Positions 25,549-36,000 of a stretch of DNA of 64,000 nt are shown piece after piece. The first letter of the stretch is position 1; each line of letters opens with the position of its first letter. The stretch comes from Bacteroidota bacterium. Lineage in GTDB: Bacteria; Bacteroidota; Bacteroidia; Chitinophagales; Chitinophagaceae. The notes under the pieces were generated by a model. The model was not told the DNA's origin and did no database searches. It was given only the letters and a program-made list of their open reading frames with translations. Made by a program: the position numbers and the translations under genes. The stretch covers positions 40,261 through 104,260 of the forward strand of contig JAIUNW010000013.1 in the NCBI GenBank assembly GCA_020161535.1, in the 5' to 3' direction.

Positions 25549-26745
25549 ATGTTTAACATGCAAGCGACAACACAATTACTCCACAGCATTCCGGTAGATC
25601 CGCAAACCGGCGCTATTGCCGTTCCCATTTACCAAACCAGCACTTTTGTGCAGGAGGCGCCCGGCGTAAATCGTGGCTTCGACTACAGCCGCACCAACAA
25701 TCCAACGCGACAAGAATTGGAAAAAATCGTGGCCAAACTGGAAAACGGCGCCGTGGGTGCAGCTTTTGCCAGCGGACTGGCAGCGATTGATGCCGTCATC
25801 AAATTGCTGGAGTCGGGCGATGAAATTATTGCAGTGGATGATATCTATGGCGGCGCCTTTCGCCTTTTCGAAAAAGTGTATCGCAAGTTCGGCATCACGG
25901 CTACATATGTAGACACCACCGATCTCAGTGCCATCAACCGGGCGATCACGGCAAAAACAAAACTGATTTGGCTCGAAACGCCCACCAACCCCACCCTGAA
26001 AATTTCAGATATCCGCGCCATTGCGGCTATTGCTAACCGTTATAAACTGCTGCTGGCGGTCGACAATACCTTTGCCTCACCGGCCTTGCAGCAACCATTG
26101 AACCTGGGTGCCGATATCGTGGTACACAGTGCCACTAAATACATCGGCGGCCATAGTGATGTCATCGCCGGACTGGTGGTAACAAAAGGCCCTGAACTCG
26201 GCACACAGATCAAGTTTTACCAAAATGCCTGCGGTGCGGTGTTGGGACCTTTTGATAGTTTCCTGCTCATCCGCGGTTTGGAAACCCTGCATCTTCGCCT
26301 TGCACAGCACAGCCGTAATGCGCTGCAGATTGCTTTGTACCTGCAATCGCATCCGCTGGTAGAAAAAGTGAATTACCCGGGGCTGGAAAGTCATCCGCAA
26401 CATGCCATTGCGGCGCAGCAACAATCTTCGTTTGGTGGTGTTGTATCTTTTAGTTTAAAGACAGATACCGAAGCGGCGGCCACTACCCTGGTGACCAATA
26501 CGCGGCTCTTCCAACTGGCTGAAAGCCTCGGCGGTGTAAAAAGCCTGATCAGTCATTCGGCTGCCATGACACATAAAACCATTGATCGTGCCGCGCGTCA
26601 TCGTGCCGGCGTGAAAGACAGCCTGGTGCGACTCAGCGTGGGATTGGAAGATGTACAAGACCTCATCAACGATCTTGACACGGCATTGACCATTGTATCG
26701 GCCACCAGTGAAACAGCCACAAAGAAAAAATTAGCACATAGTTGA
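25549..26745 (+). CDS. PLP-dependent trans-sulfuration enzyme (cystathionine gamma-synthase family)
   Basis: The 398-residue protein belongs to the Cys/Met metabolism PLP family. Seen are PIYQTSTFVQ, the YSRTNNPTR motif (47-54), FASGLAAI, LETPTNPTLK, the aspartate of VDNTFASP (Asp172) and the PLP lysine Lys197 in SATKYIGGHSD. The family includes cystathionine gamma-synthase, O-acetylhomoserine sulfhydrylase and cystathionine lyases. The upstream SAM riboswitch and the homoserine dehydrogenase downstream point to methionine synthesis from an acylated homoserine, but the exact reaction cannot be assigned from motifs alone. The ATG at 25549 is used; the ATG at 25558 is an alternative. The next gene follows in 21 bp. 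Confidence 0.92.
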   Translation: MFNMQATTQLLHSIPVDPQTGAIAVPIYQTSTFVQEAPGVNRGFDYSRTNNPTRQELEKIVAKLENGAVGAAFASGLAAIDAVIKLLESGDEIIAVDDIYGGAFRLFEKVYRKFGITATYVDTTDLSAINRAITAKTKLIWLETPTNPTLKISDIRAIAAIANRYKLLLAVDNTFASPALQQPLNLGADIVVHSATKYIGGHSDVIAGLVVTKGPELGTQIKFYQNACGAVLGPFDSFLLIRGLETLHLRLAQHSRNALQIALYLQSHPLVEKVNYPGLESHPQHAIAAQQQSSFGGVVSFSLKTDTEAAATTLVTNTRLFQLAESLGGVKSLISHSAAMTHKTIDRAARHRAGVKDSLVRLSVGLEDVQDLINDLDTALTIVSATSETATKKKLAHS

Positions 26746-26766
26746 ACCCAATCGTAAAATAAGAAC

Positions 26767-28023
26767 ATGACACATCATAAACAGCTTAACATCGGACTCT
26801 TCGGCTTTGGCGTAGTGGGCGAAGGATTGTACAAGGTTTTACAGAAAACACCTTCTTTGAGTGCCAGTATTAAAAAAGTTTGTATCAAAGACACGACGAA
26901 GAAAAGAAATGCACCGGCCAGCCTTTTCACGACCGATCGCGATGAGTTGTTGAATGATGAAGATATCAATGTAATTGTGGAAGTAATCAACGAGTCGGAA
27001 CCTGCATTCCAGATTGTAACCACGGCGCTGCGCAATGGCAAATCGGTGGTGAGCGCGAGCAAGAAAATGATTGCCGAACACCTGCCCGAATTACTGGCCT
27101 TGCAACAGGAAACCGGTCAGAGTTTTCTGTATGAATCAGCCGCCTGCGCCTCCATTCCCGTTATTCGCAACCTGGAAGAATATTACGACAACGATTTGCT
27201 GCACGGCATCAAAGCGATCGTAAACGGATCCACGAATTTCATTCTCACGAAAATGTTTGAAGACAAACTCGACTTCCAGCAGGCTTTGTTGCTGGCCCAA
27301 CAATTGGGTTTTGCCGAGTCAGACCCGAAGCTGGATGTGGAAGGCTATGACGCGGTGAACAAATGGGCTTTTCTACTGACGCACGCGTATGGCATCATTG
27401 AGCATCCGGATAATTTGCTTTTTACCGGCATCCAGAATATTCATGCCACCGACGCGAAAGTGGCAGCCGAAAAAGGCCAGCAAATCAAGCTGGTGGCGCA
27501 GGCGCGCAAATTGAACGACGGCCGGGTAGCGAGTTTTGTGATTCCGCAATTTGTGCCGCAGGACGATCATTTGGCATTTGTGAAGAATGAATACAACGGC
27601 GTGGTGATTGAGAGTGGATTTGCCGACAAACAATTCTTCTATGGGAAAGGAGCGGGCAGTTTTCCCACCGCTTCGGCCGTACTAAGTGATCTCTCTGCTT
27701 TGCGTTACGATTACAAATACGAATACAAAAAATTATATCACCACCAGCCAAACACCCTCGCCAATAATTTCTACTTGCGCGTGTACGTCAGCTTTACTGA
27801 TTGGAAATACATTCCGCGCGAAAAGTTTGAATGGATTGAAGAATGGCATGCGCGCGAAGAACGCAAATACCTGGTAGGTGTATTACCGGTAAAAGAGTTG
27901 ATGGAGAACGATTGGTGGAAAACCAATGCCACGTCATTGATACTCACGCCCGAGCCCATCATTGAAGACATTGCCATTCAACAATTGAAAAAGAAAAGCC
28001 TGGAACTGGCAGGTATAGTGTAA
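26767..28023 (+). CDS. hom: homoserine dehydrogenase
   Basis: It reduces aspartate semialdehyde to homoserine, the branch point to methionine and threonine. The 418-residue protein has the NAD(P)-binding GFGVVGEG motif at 13-20, SASKKMIAEH, the catalytic-domain stretches IKAIVNGSTNFILTKM and AESDPKLDVEGYDAVNKWAFL, and a C-terminal extension of about 100 residues (NNFYLRVYVSFTDW...) in the ACT-domain position, though without clear ACT motifs. It is a stand-alone enzyme, not fused to aspartokinase. It lies 21 bp behind the trans-sulfuration gene and thus under the same SAM riboswitch. Confidence 0.95.
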   Translation: MTHHKQLNIGLFGFGVVGEGLYKVLQKTPSLSASIKKVCIKDTTKKRNAPASLFTTDRDELLNDEDINVIVEVINESEPAFQIVTTALRNGKSVVSASKKMIAEHLPELLALQQETGQSFLYESAACASIPVIRNLEEYYDNDLLHGIKAIVNGSTNFILTKMFEDKLDFQQALLLAQQLGFAESDPKLDVEGYDAVNKWAFLLTHAYGIIEHPDNLLFTGIQNIHATDAKVAAEKGQQIKLVAQARKLNDGRVASFVIPQFVPQDDHLAFVKNEYNGVVIESGFADKQFFYGKGAGSFPTASAVLSDLSALRYDYKYEYKKLYHHQPNTLANNFYLRVYVSFTDWKYIPREKFEWIEEWHAREERKYLVGVLPVKELMENDWWKTNATSLILTPEPIIEDIAIQQLKKKSLELAGIV

Positions 28024-28035
28024 TTAAACAGCAGC

Positions 28036-28057
28036 CGGCTGGCAACAAAGCCAGTCG
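28036..28057. terminator. hairpin between convergent genes
   Basis: CGGCTGGC (28036-28043) pairs with GCCAGTCG (28050-28057), with one G-T pair and an AACAAA loop. It fills the 35-bp gap between hom and the VCBS gene, followed by TTT on the plus strand. Confidence 0.6.
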
Positions 28058-28058
28058 T

Positions 28059-31000
28059 TTAGTGATAACTAACCAACGGACCATCATTGAACCCTACCAG
28101 CAACTGATTGCCGGTGGGGTTTTTTATCAAGGTCAGGCTTCTAACGTCGCCGCGCAACCGAAGATTGCTGACGGCCTGCGGCAGGGCGGCAAACGCGCCT
28201 ATACCATCGCCGGTAAGTACCAGTCCGTGGTTGGCGCGATAACGCCCAAACTTGATCCGGGTCCAACTATTATTGCCGGCTAAAACCAGGTCTTTTTTTC
28301 CATCGTGGTTAACATCATCGGCTACGATGGCATACACCGGCGCAAATTGCGCTTCAACCGGTAGTTCCATGCGCTTAAAAGTTTTTCCTTGCTGGTTCAA
28401 CAAAACCATTGAATGTAGTTCTTTGCTGTAGAGATGCCCAGCCGCACTGATTTTCTCCGGCGGAAAAAAATCGGCAATGGTGGCTGTCGAATAACTGGAA
28501 TAACTATTAAACTTCTTTCTAAGGCCGGGTAGTTGTTCAGTGAGATCGTCCCGGTTGGCCGCCGGATATGATGTACCATTCAAGTAATAGCAAAACAAAG
28601 GATCAATCGAACCATTGCCATCAAAGTCGGCATAGTATAGTTCGAGCGGCTCCTTTTCGCTGGCCTGAAATTGGTTATTGACACCCTGGTTTCCCAGCAC
28701 CAGGTCAACATAACCATCGCCATTAAGATCGTCGGCATACAAACAGTTCCACCAGCCTTCGTCGGGTAAGCCTGCCAATGGCGTTTCCTGCCAACCCGAG
28801 TTTGTATTAAGTATTGTTCTTACCCGCATCCATTCGCCTGCTACAACGAGGTCAAGGCGTTGGTCGTTGTTCAAATCAACCAAGGCAGCGGCAGTGACCA
28901 TACCAGGATCGGCTGCAAATGGATTTGCCTTACCCCTTGCAATACTAAACCGGCCTTTACCATCATTCAACAAAAAATAAGAAGTCGGTGTTTCAGGATA
29001 ACGGCCAGGGGTCAATCGACCGCCCACGAACATATCCATATCACCGTCGTTGTCGACATCGCCAACCGCGAGTGCACCCACAGCAACCGGCAACAGGAGA
29101 AATGCATTTGCAGCCGTCAGTACCCCTTTCCCATTGTTTATATAAAGCCGAAGTTGCAGCAAGGGATCCTGTGCATTGAATTCATAACCACCGGCACCCA
29201 CCACCAAGTCCTGGTCGCCATCACCATCTGCATCAAAAAACACCGCCTTTGCATCTTCGGCCTGCTTGTCTTTATCCAATGCCGGTTGCGGCAATTGCCT
29301 CCAGTTGCCATTCGCGTTTTGTAAAAAAATAGCACCAGGCTGACCTGCTGCACCACCGACAAAAATATCATCCAGGTGGTCTCCATTTAGATCGGCTTTG
29401 GCGACGCAAGGACCAGGTCGACTCAAAAAATTGGGTAATAATCCCTGGCTACTGAAATCATTGAACTTATTTTCCTGGTGCTTGAAAACCACGCTGTCTT
29501 TAATACTAAACAACGGACGAACCAGGATAGCTTGATAATTCCATTTACTGGCAGCCATTGCCTTATCAAGCAGCACCGTACTATCAACCCCCAGGTTTTT
29601 CAACCATTGGAAGGAGTCGTCGGGCCATATTACCAACAATGAATCAATTTTAGTAGCAGGTCCCAAGCCCATGTTCAAGAGTGGATCAACGGATGATTGA
29701 TAACCACGCACCAGTACCTGCTCCTGATAAAAAATTTTTCCACCCACGTAAGCCTGCACTTTTGCGCCAATGCCAGTTGGATTGGCAGAGACACCTTTGA
29801 AACGACATTTGATAAAATGCTGGTTGCCGAGTGCTTTTCCGTTGTTGCGATAGATATCGGCAATATCATTGGTATTGCTAATGATGATATCCATATATCC
29901 ATCGTTGTCAAAATCGGCGTAGGCAGCGCCTGCTGAAGTCGTTTTATGCAGAAGACCCCAGTCGGTATTCTTACGCGTGAAATGTAAATTACCTTCATTG
30001 CGAAACAGCGCACTCAGGGTGCGGCTTTCCGGCATTTTATCGATATAGGTTTTTACGGTTTCGCTGCGATCGCCTGCGCGTTGTTTCACCGCTACATCGG
30101 CTGAATATTTTACAAAATCCATGTCGGTATAATCCTTCACATAACCTGTCGTAGTAAGCAGGTCTTTGTTGCCGTCGTTGTCGAAATCGCAGAACAACGG
30201 CGCCCAGCTCCAATCGGTGGCAGAGATTCCTGCTAGCTGGCCAATTTCGCTAAAACTACCATCGCCATTATTCAGGTGCAACATATTTCGGCTGTACTGG
30301 TTATAGAAACCAATGCCAAAAAGCAATTGAAATTTGTCGAAGTTTTCGGCACCCATATGCGTTTTCTGCAACGCATTATCCGAAGGCAGCATATCCATGG
30401 TGATCAGGTCGGGCAACCCGTCGTTATTAATATCTGCCGCATCAGATCCCATAGAATACAAGGAGGCTGCATCCATTCGCTCGCGCAACGCTTCGGTGAA
30501 ACTGCCATTGCCGTTGTTGATAAAAAAATAATCAGCTTCGTTGAAATCATTTGATACATACACATCGGGCCATCCGTCTTTGTTCAAATCTGTAACCGCG
30601 ACGCCCAGTCCAAATGTGAGCACGTTGGAATGAATACCCGCCTTCTCCGATACATCGGTATAATAAGCGTGATGGCTCACTGAATCGAAATTGTTCTGAA
30701 AGAGTTTGCACTCAAATGATTTTTTATGCTCTTTGCGCCAACCTGGATTTTCGATGGCGCCAGTGGTGTATTGCTGCAAAGAGTGGTTGATTAAAAAGCA
30801 ATCGAGATCACCATCTTTATCGTAGTCAAAAAAACTGGCTTGGGTGGAATAACCATCGTCTGCAAGTCCGTAGGCAGCCCCTTGTTCACTAAAAGTCAAG
30901 TCGCCATTGTTGATATAAAGAAGATTTCGACGAAGTGCGGGATTGGTAGCGGCGCTTCGGCAAATATAGATATCGAGTTTACCATCTCCATTAATATCGA

Positions 31001-31352
31001 TCATGCTGGCACCTGTGCACCACCCTTGCTGCAAAGCAACCCCTGCTTTGTCGGTAATATTTTCAAACGTAAAATTGCCTTTGTTGAGGTAAAGCCGGTT
31101 CTTCACCATGTTACCGGTGAAAAAAATATCGGTGAGTCCGTCGTTGTTGACGTCTCCCACTGCAACGCCCCCGCCATTGTAGTAATAGGAATAGTTGAGC
31201 ACACTCATCCCCTGGTCATCAAACAATTGGTTATTGAATTTAATGCCTGTTTTTTCGGGATCAAGTGCAGTAAAAAGCTGTTTTGGTTTTTGCTCTTTGC
31301 AGCCTAAGAGCAGGAAACAACAAAAAGAAAAGATGGTAATAGACGGGCGCAT
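28059..31352 (-). CDS. CRTAC1/VCBS-repeat lipoprotein with UnbV-like domain
   Basis: The 1,097-residue protein has a lipoprotein signal (lipobox LLLGC, Cys18). It holds many FG-GAP/VCBS calcium-binding repeats with the D-x-D/N-x-D-G core: GDVNNDGLTD, DINGDGKLD, DYDKDGDLD, DLNKDGWPD, DINNDGLPD, DFDNDGNKD and, after a UnbV-like beta region (about 520-620, KCRFKGVSANPTGIGAKVQAYVGG), a second set (DLNGDHLDD, DADGDGDQD, DVDNDGDMD, DLNGDGYVD). It probably forms two beta propellers on the cell surface. Such lipoproteins commonly accompany SusC/SusD pairs in Bacteroidota. It lies downstream of the pair and is separated from it by a strong hairpin. The ligand is unknown. Confidence 0.93.
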   Translation of the reverse strand: MRPSITIFSFCCFLLLGCKEQKPKQLFTALDPEKTGIKFNNQLFDDQGMSVLNYSYYYNGGGVAVGDVNNDGLTDIFFTGNMVKNRLYLNKGNFTFENITDKAGVALQQGWCTGASMIDINGDGKLDIYICRSAATNPALRRNLLYINNGDLTFSEQGAAYGLADDGYSTQASFFDYDKDGDLDCFLINHSLQQYTTGAIENPGWRKEHKKSFECKLFQNNFDSVSHHAYYTDVSEKAGIHSNVLTFGLGVAVTDLNKDGWPDVYVSNDFNEADYFFINNGNGSFTEALRERMDAASLYSMGSDAADINNDGLPDLITMDMLPSDNALQKTHMGAENFDKFQLLFGIGFYNQYSRNMLHLNNGDGSFSEIGQLAGISATDWSWAPLFCDFDNDGNKDLLTTTGYVKDYTDMDFVKYSADVAVKQRAGDRSETVKTYIDKMPESRTLSALFRNEGNLHFTRKNTDWGLLHKTTSAGAAYADFDNDGYMDIIISNTNDIADIYRNNGKALGNQHFIKCRFKGVSANPTGIGAKVQAYVGGKIFYQEQVLVRGYQSSVDPLLNMGLGPATKIDSLLVIWPDDSFQWLKNLGVDSTVLLDKAMAASKWNYQAILVRPLFSIKDSVVFKHQENKFNDFSSQGLLPNFLSRPGPCVAKADLNGDHLDDIFVGGAAGQPGAIFLQNANGNWRQLPQPALDKDKQAEDAKAVFFDADGDGDQDLVVGAGGYEFNAQDPLLQLRLYINNGKGVLTAANAFLLLPVAVGALAVGDVDNDGDMDMFVGGRLTPGRYPETPTSYFLLNDGKGRFSIARGKANPFAADPGMVTAAALVDLNNDQRLDLVVAGEWMRVRTILNTNSGWQETPLAGLPDEGWWNCLYADDLNGDGYVDLVLGNQGVNNQFQASEKEPLELYYADFDGNGSIDPLFCYYLNGTSYPAANRDDLTEQLPGLRKKFNSYSSYSTATIADFFPPEKISAAGHLYSKELHSMVLLNQQGKTFKRMELPVEAQFAPVYAIVADDVNHDGKKDLVLAGNNSWTRIKFGRYRANHGLVLTGDGIGAFAALPQAVSNLRLRGDVRSLTLIKNPTGNQLLVGFNDGPLVSYH

Positions 31353-31366
31353 GTTTCAAGATATAG

Positions 31367-31426
31367 AAAAAGGAGGTATGTTGTTAGAAGTCGGGTGAAC
31401 CCGCCCTTCAACGACATACCTCCTTT
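31367..31426 (-). terminator. strong hairpin between susD-like and VCBS genes
   Basis: A perfect 13-bp stem (AAAGGAGGTATGT at 31369-31381 with ACATACCTCCTTT at 31414-31426) encloses a second short hairpin. On the minus strand the stem ends in TTTTT. It lies 14 bp after the susD-like stop and should end or reduce transcription into the VCBS gene. Confidence 0.85.
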
Positions 31427-31440
31427 AATAAAAAAACTTA

Positions 31441-33003
31441 TCAGTTCTTATCCCACCAGAGCGGGGTTGTTACTTTGTCGGCGCCGCCCAACAAATTCAC
31501 CGCATTCTCCACTTCCTTCCCGTTGTTTTCTTTCTCTGAATCGAGGAAAGGAATACGACGGATCCACTGCGTGGTTGTATTGGTGATATCGGCATTGTCG
31601 GAGTTTGCTACCGGATATAGTTTCAACACTTTGCTACGACGGTAATCTGCCCAGGCTTCCATGCCATCGGGGAAGAGTGCCAACCATTTCTGGGTCATGA
31701 TCTGCTCCAGTTGCACGGCAGGGGTAGCACCGAATTTCACCGGAATATTCGTCATCGCCGGTGAGTTCAGGAAGTCGCCCGGTGCTATAGGCGTTGTAAC
31801 GCCATTTGTATAGGCTGTAACCGCAGCCGCATCGGTAATACCCCACTGTGCCAGGGAAGCCTTGATGCCTGCTTCATAAAGGTCTTTTGCGGTGCCATTC
31901 ATATTCCAGCCTAACAATGCACCTTCTGCCCGAAGGAAATAGGCTTCAGCCGATGCCATCACATTTTGACGGGTGGTCAGGTAACCGGCTGTTCCGCCAG
32001 GATAGTTGGTAGATGCCCAACGCGGTCCCACATGCGAGTTTGCGTCTTGCAGGTTTACTGTTTGCGTCAATTGACTAGCGGTTAAACCATTGCGAACACC
32101 TTCATAAGTGGCGGACTTCACAGCCGGCAAAAAGTAAACACCAATACGAGGATCGTTGTAGCCTTTCAACACCGACTCCATGGAAGCACTCATGCGGAAT
32201 TCATTCCAGTCGCTCATGATCGACAAACCATTGCCGTCATCGCCCTTGGTAGAACGGGTAATCAGTGCATCGTCATCGGGACTGGTGGACATAACACCAT
32301 CAGCAACGGCTGCTTCGGCCTGTGTTTTTGCGGTGGCTGGATCTACTTTAGAAACGCGCATAGCGAGACGAAGGCGAAGTGTATTGGCAAACTTCAGCCA
32401 TTTTGCCACGTTGCCGCCATAGATTAAATCGTATGAGCCATAGGGCGATGCACTTGCATTGGCTTTCAATGTGGCGATCGACTCCGCCAGTCGTACAAAG
32501 AAGTCGGCATAGATTTTATCTTGTGCGTCGTAAGGAACGGAGCTACCTGCTTGTCCGGCTGCAGAATAAGGGATGGGCCCCCAATAGTCGGTCACTTTGT
32601 GAAAAGTATACACCCACCAAATATTTGCGATTGCATATTCAGCAGAAGTTTTTTCAGACGCTTCAAAGATCGACTGCAACTGAGGCATAACTGTGGTGTA
32701 CATCGGGTTGAAAGCAGCACCTACCCAGTCTTGCCGAATGAAGAGTCGGTCGGAAGGAAAATAAGTCGCTACGCAGGCAAAGTATTGCGCATACTGATCA
32801 GCGAACAGGTTTTGCGCCACCTGGTAGTTCCACTGGCTATTGGTAGCCGTTGATTGTGCTCTGGAAAAAAGGAAGGGCAATTCGGCCGCTCCAATTACCG
32901 CTACGCTGTTTTTGTCGGTGTTGATGTCTTCGAAGTTCTTGGTACAACCACCAAGTGCAAGCAAAGAGCAACCACCAATTATATATTTCAAAGTTCGTTT
33001 CAT
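31441..33003 (-). CDS. SusD/RagB-family nutrient-binding lipoprotein (SusD-like_2)
   Basis: The 520-residue lipoprotein (MKRTLKYIIGGCSLLALGGC, lipidated Cys20) continues with TKNFEDINTDKNSVA, typical of the SusD-like_2 branch, and helical TPR-like segments such as QWNYQVAQNLFADQYAQYF and EYAIANIWWVYTFHKVTDYWGPIPYS. The C-terminus has the usual MTQKWLALFPDGMEAWADYRRSKVLKL. SusD proteins sit over the SusC channel and deliver substrate. The frame is open 33 codons further upstream, but that part overlaps the susC-like gene and lacks a signal peptide; the ATG at 33003 is clear. It follows the susC-like gene by 19 bp. Confidence 0.96.
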   Translation of the reverse strand: MKRTLKYIIGGCSLLALGGCTKNFEDINTDKNSVAVIGAAELPFLFSRAQSTATNSQWNYQVAQNLFADQYAQYFACVATYFPSDRLFIRQDWVGAAFNPMYTTVMPQLQSIFEASEKTSAEYAIANIWWVYTFHKVTDYWGPIPYSAAGQAGSSVPYDAQDKIYADFFVRLAESIATLKANASASPYGSYDLIYGGNVAKWLKFANTLRLRLAMRVSKVDPATAKTQAEAAVADGVMSTSPDDDALITRSTKGDDGNGLSIMSDWNEFRMSASMESVLKGYNDPRIGVYFLPAVKSATYEGVRNGLTASQLTQTVNLQDANSHVGPRWASTNYPGGTAGYLTTRQNVMASAEAYFLRAEGALLGWNMNGTAKDLYEAGIKASLAQWGITDAAAVTAYTNGVTTPIAPGDFLNSPAMTNIPVKFGATPAVQLEQIMTQKWLALFPDGMEAWADYRRSKVLKLYPVANSDNADITNTTTQWIRRIPFLDSEKENNGKEVENAVNLLGGADKVTTPLWWDKN

Positions 33004-33022
33004 ATCAGATTGTTTTTTCAGC

Positions 33023-36000
33023 TTAGAAAGTGAGTTGGAGGTTAAGGCCCAAGGTGCGTGTAGATGGCAGGGTGCCATATTCAACGCCCTGGAAGTTACC
33101 ATTGCCCAAGCTCATATCTGGATCAAACCACATTTTACGTTTGCCGATGCCAGGAATATCCAATTTAGACGAGCCTTTGTACAGCCAGAAAAGGTTGCGA
33201 CCCACGATCGAAATCTTTGCAGCTTTCACTACAAAATTTTCTTTCACCGGAATTGAATAACCCAGTGTCAACTCCCGAAGACGGAAGTTGGTGGCATCAT
33301 ATGCAAAGAACTCGCCGTTTCCATATCGTTTACCAGAAGCTGTTTGCCAGAATTGTTGGGAAGTGATAGCCGTTGTAACCGGCGAACCATTGGCATCAAC
33401 GCCACCAAGTACCAAACCACCTTCGCGGTATTTCTCTGTTATTTCAGGAATACCACTGAACGCCAGGTTCATTTCGGTGCCTGATATCATGACGCCACCC
33501 GAACGACCATCGATTAATACCCGGGCGAAGAACTGTTTAAATGTAAAACTGTTGCTCAGACCCAGCGTAGCACGTGGGTTGAAATTTCCCAGTAAACCAC
33601 GTTCGGCGGTGATAGCCGGTGTACCATCGGCTTTTACAACACGCTGGCCTTTGGCATTGGTTTCCCACAAATAAGAAACCATGTCGCCATAGGAACCACC
33701 TACTTGGGCAATTGGTGTAGCTGAACGTCCGTAGCCACCACCGAGGTAGAAAACAGGCACTTCATCGAGCAGCGCTTTGATCTTATTCCTGTTTATACCC
33801 AGGTTAAAAGTTACATCCCAGCTAAAGTCTCTATTGCGAACAGGTGTACCATTTAACACAAATTCAAATCCACGGTTTTCGATGTTTCCAGCGTTCACAT
33901 ATTGATTGCTATAACCAGTGGCAACAGGCAGGGATAATAAAAGCAACTGGTTTTTAGAATTGCTCTTATAGTAAGTAGCCGTAAACCCAATTCTGTTGTC
34001 GATGAAACGAGCTTCCACACCAAATTCCAAGCTCGTTACGATTTCGGGTTTCAGCCCGGGAAGGGGCAAGGTTGAAGAACGGCTTAAGAAACCGTTGCCT
34101 GCTCCTGCAGAATACCCGTAAGTAGCATTGCGAATCTGCGCCCGACCGCCGTTGCCGACTTGTGCATAGCTGGCATTCAATTTCAGAAAGCTAATCGCTT
34201 TGGGCATTGTCATTAAGTCGGAAAGAATGGCAGAAGCGCCGACAGAAGGATAAATAAATCCATAGGGACTGGGTAGTGTCGACGACCAGTCATTTCTTAT
34301 ACTCGCATCCACGAAAATGGCATCTTTAAAGGAAAAGTTCAATTGACCAAACACCGACTGAGTTTGCGTTTGTGAGGTAGTGGCGGTAGCGCCTACTTCT
34401 GACGCGTAATTGATGCTAAACTTGTTGGTGATATTCAGGTTTTTAGCTGATTGGTCAGAGCCCAGGTAAAGATTGTCCTGGTAGATGGCGCCCACCCGAT
34501 AATCTACCTTAAGGTTATCGGTGATTTTGTTATTGCCCTCTAACATAACGTCGAGCCATTTCTGCGTGGTTCGAATGTTGTTTGTGTAAAAGGATCCTGT
34601 GTTAGTCGACCAAAGAACGGTTCCAGCAGAATAAGCAGCACTGCCCTGGTCAATAATCTTGTCCATATTGGCGCGGCCTGAAATAGCCAGCCAGTCAGTG
34701 ATTTTGAACTTGGCAGATAGGAAGCCCATAATCCGGTCGCGATTCTCCATGATAGATGTGCGATTCACCATCCAGTAGGGACTCTGGTAAATCGACGATA
34801 AAGTAGACGGCCAGGTGGTTGGTGTGGGGATGCCTAAATTATTGGTTGTTTCATAATTTTTAGCACTCGCTGTTGGAATATTCCTTGATATCTGATAAAT
34901 ATCAATCGTGGGCGCATTTTCTTCACCGGTGCGTGGCCGGTTGGAAACTTGCTGGGCGATGTAGGTGATTTTACCATCTGTTGAGAATCGCTTACTAATC
35001 TGGTTGGTTACGCGCAGATTGATTGTATGACGCAAGAGATTGTTTCGGGGAATGATACCTTGAATACTGTTATTGGTATAAGACAAATAGGTCTGCATTT
35101 TGTCATTGCCACCACTTACACCAATGGAGTTGTTGAAGCTGGTACCTGTGCGGAAGAAATCTTTGATATTGTTGGGTTGAGCTGAATACGATGCCTGGTT
35201 GCCCCAAGCATCTGTATAAGACTGGCCAGTCATTTTCGCACCCCAGCTTTCACCGGTTGATACAGCCAGTTCACCACCATTTCCTTGTCCATAACTATTT
35301 TGCACTTTGGGCAATGCATTCGCTTGCTCCAAAGCTACCCCTGAGTTTACGTTTACTGATACGCGGTCACGGCCACCTTTTTTTGTGGTGATGACAATCA
35401 CACCATTACCGGCGGCACTACCATAGAGGGCAGCAGCCGAAGCACCCCGCAACACGGTTACCGATTCGATATCGTCGGGGTTAATGTTGCTGGCACCATC
35501 TGATCCTTGTACCGATCCGAAATCACTTCCGGCGGCACCATTGGTATTGTTGGTGATCGGCACACCGTCCACCACAATCAAGGCATTGTTGCTTCCCTGC
35601 AACGAACGGTTACCACGCAACACAATACGTGCGCCTGAACCGGGACCACCCGAACCCTGGGTAATGGTGGCATTGGCAACCTTTCCCTGGAAGGAGTTCA
35701 ACACGTTGTTCGCGTCGCGCACCTCGGTCAATTGGGCAGGCTTCACCGTTTGGGCCGCATACACTAGCGTTTTAGACTGGCGGGTTATACCAAGTGCTGT
35801 TACGACTACTTCGTTTAGTTGCTGGTTACCCGGCGACAAAGTAATCGATACGTTGTTCTGGTCGGCGCCTACGCTGATTTCTCTGTTTGAATAGCCAACT
35901 GAACTTACCAGCAGCGTCAGTTTTCCTGCCGGCGCAGATATGGAGAAACTTCCATCGTCGTTCGTCACCACCGCATTTTGTTTTCCTTTGATGGAGACTG

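Noticed and set aside
32904..33102. Longer SusD-like start at 33102
   Set aside because: The added 33 codons overlap the susC-like gene and would bury the clear lipoprotein signal that starts at 33003.
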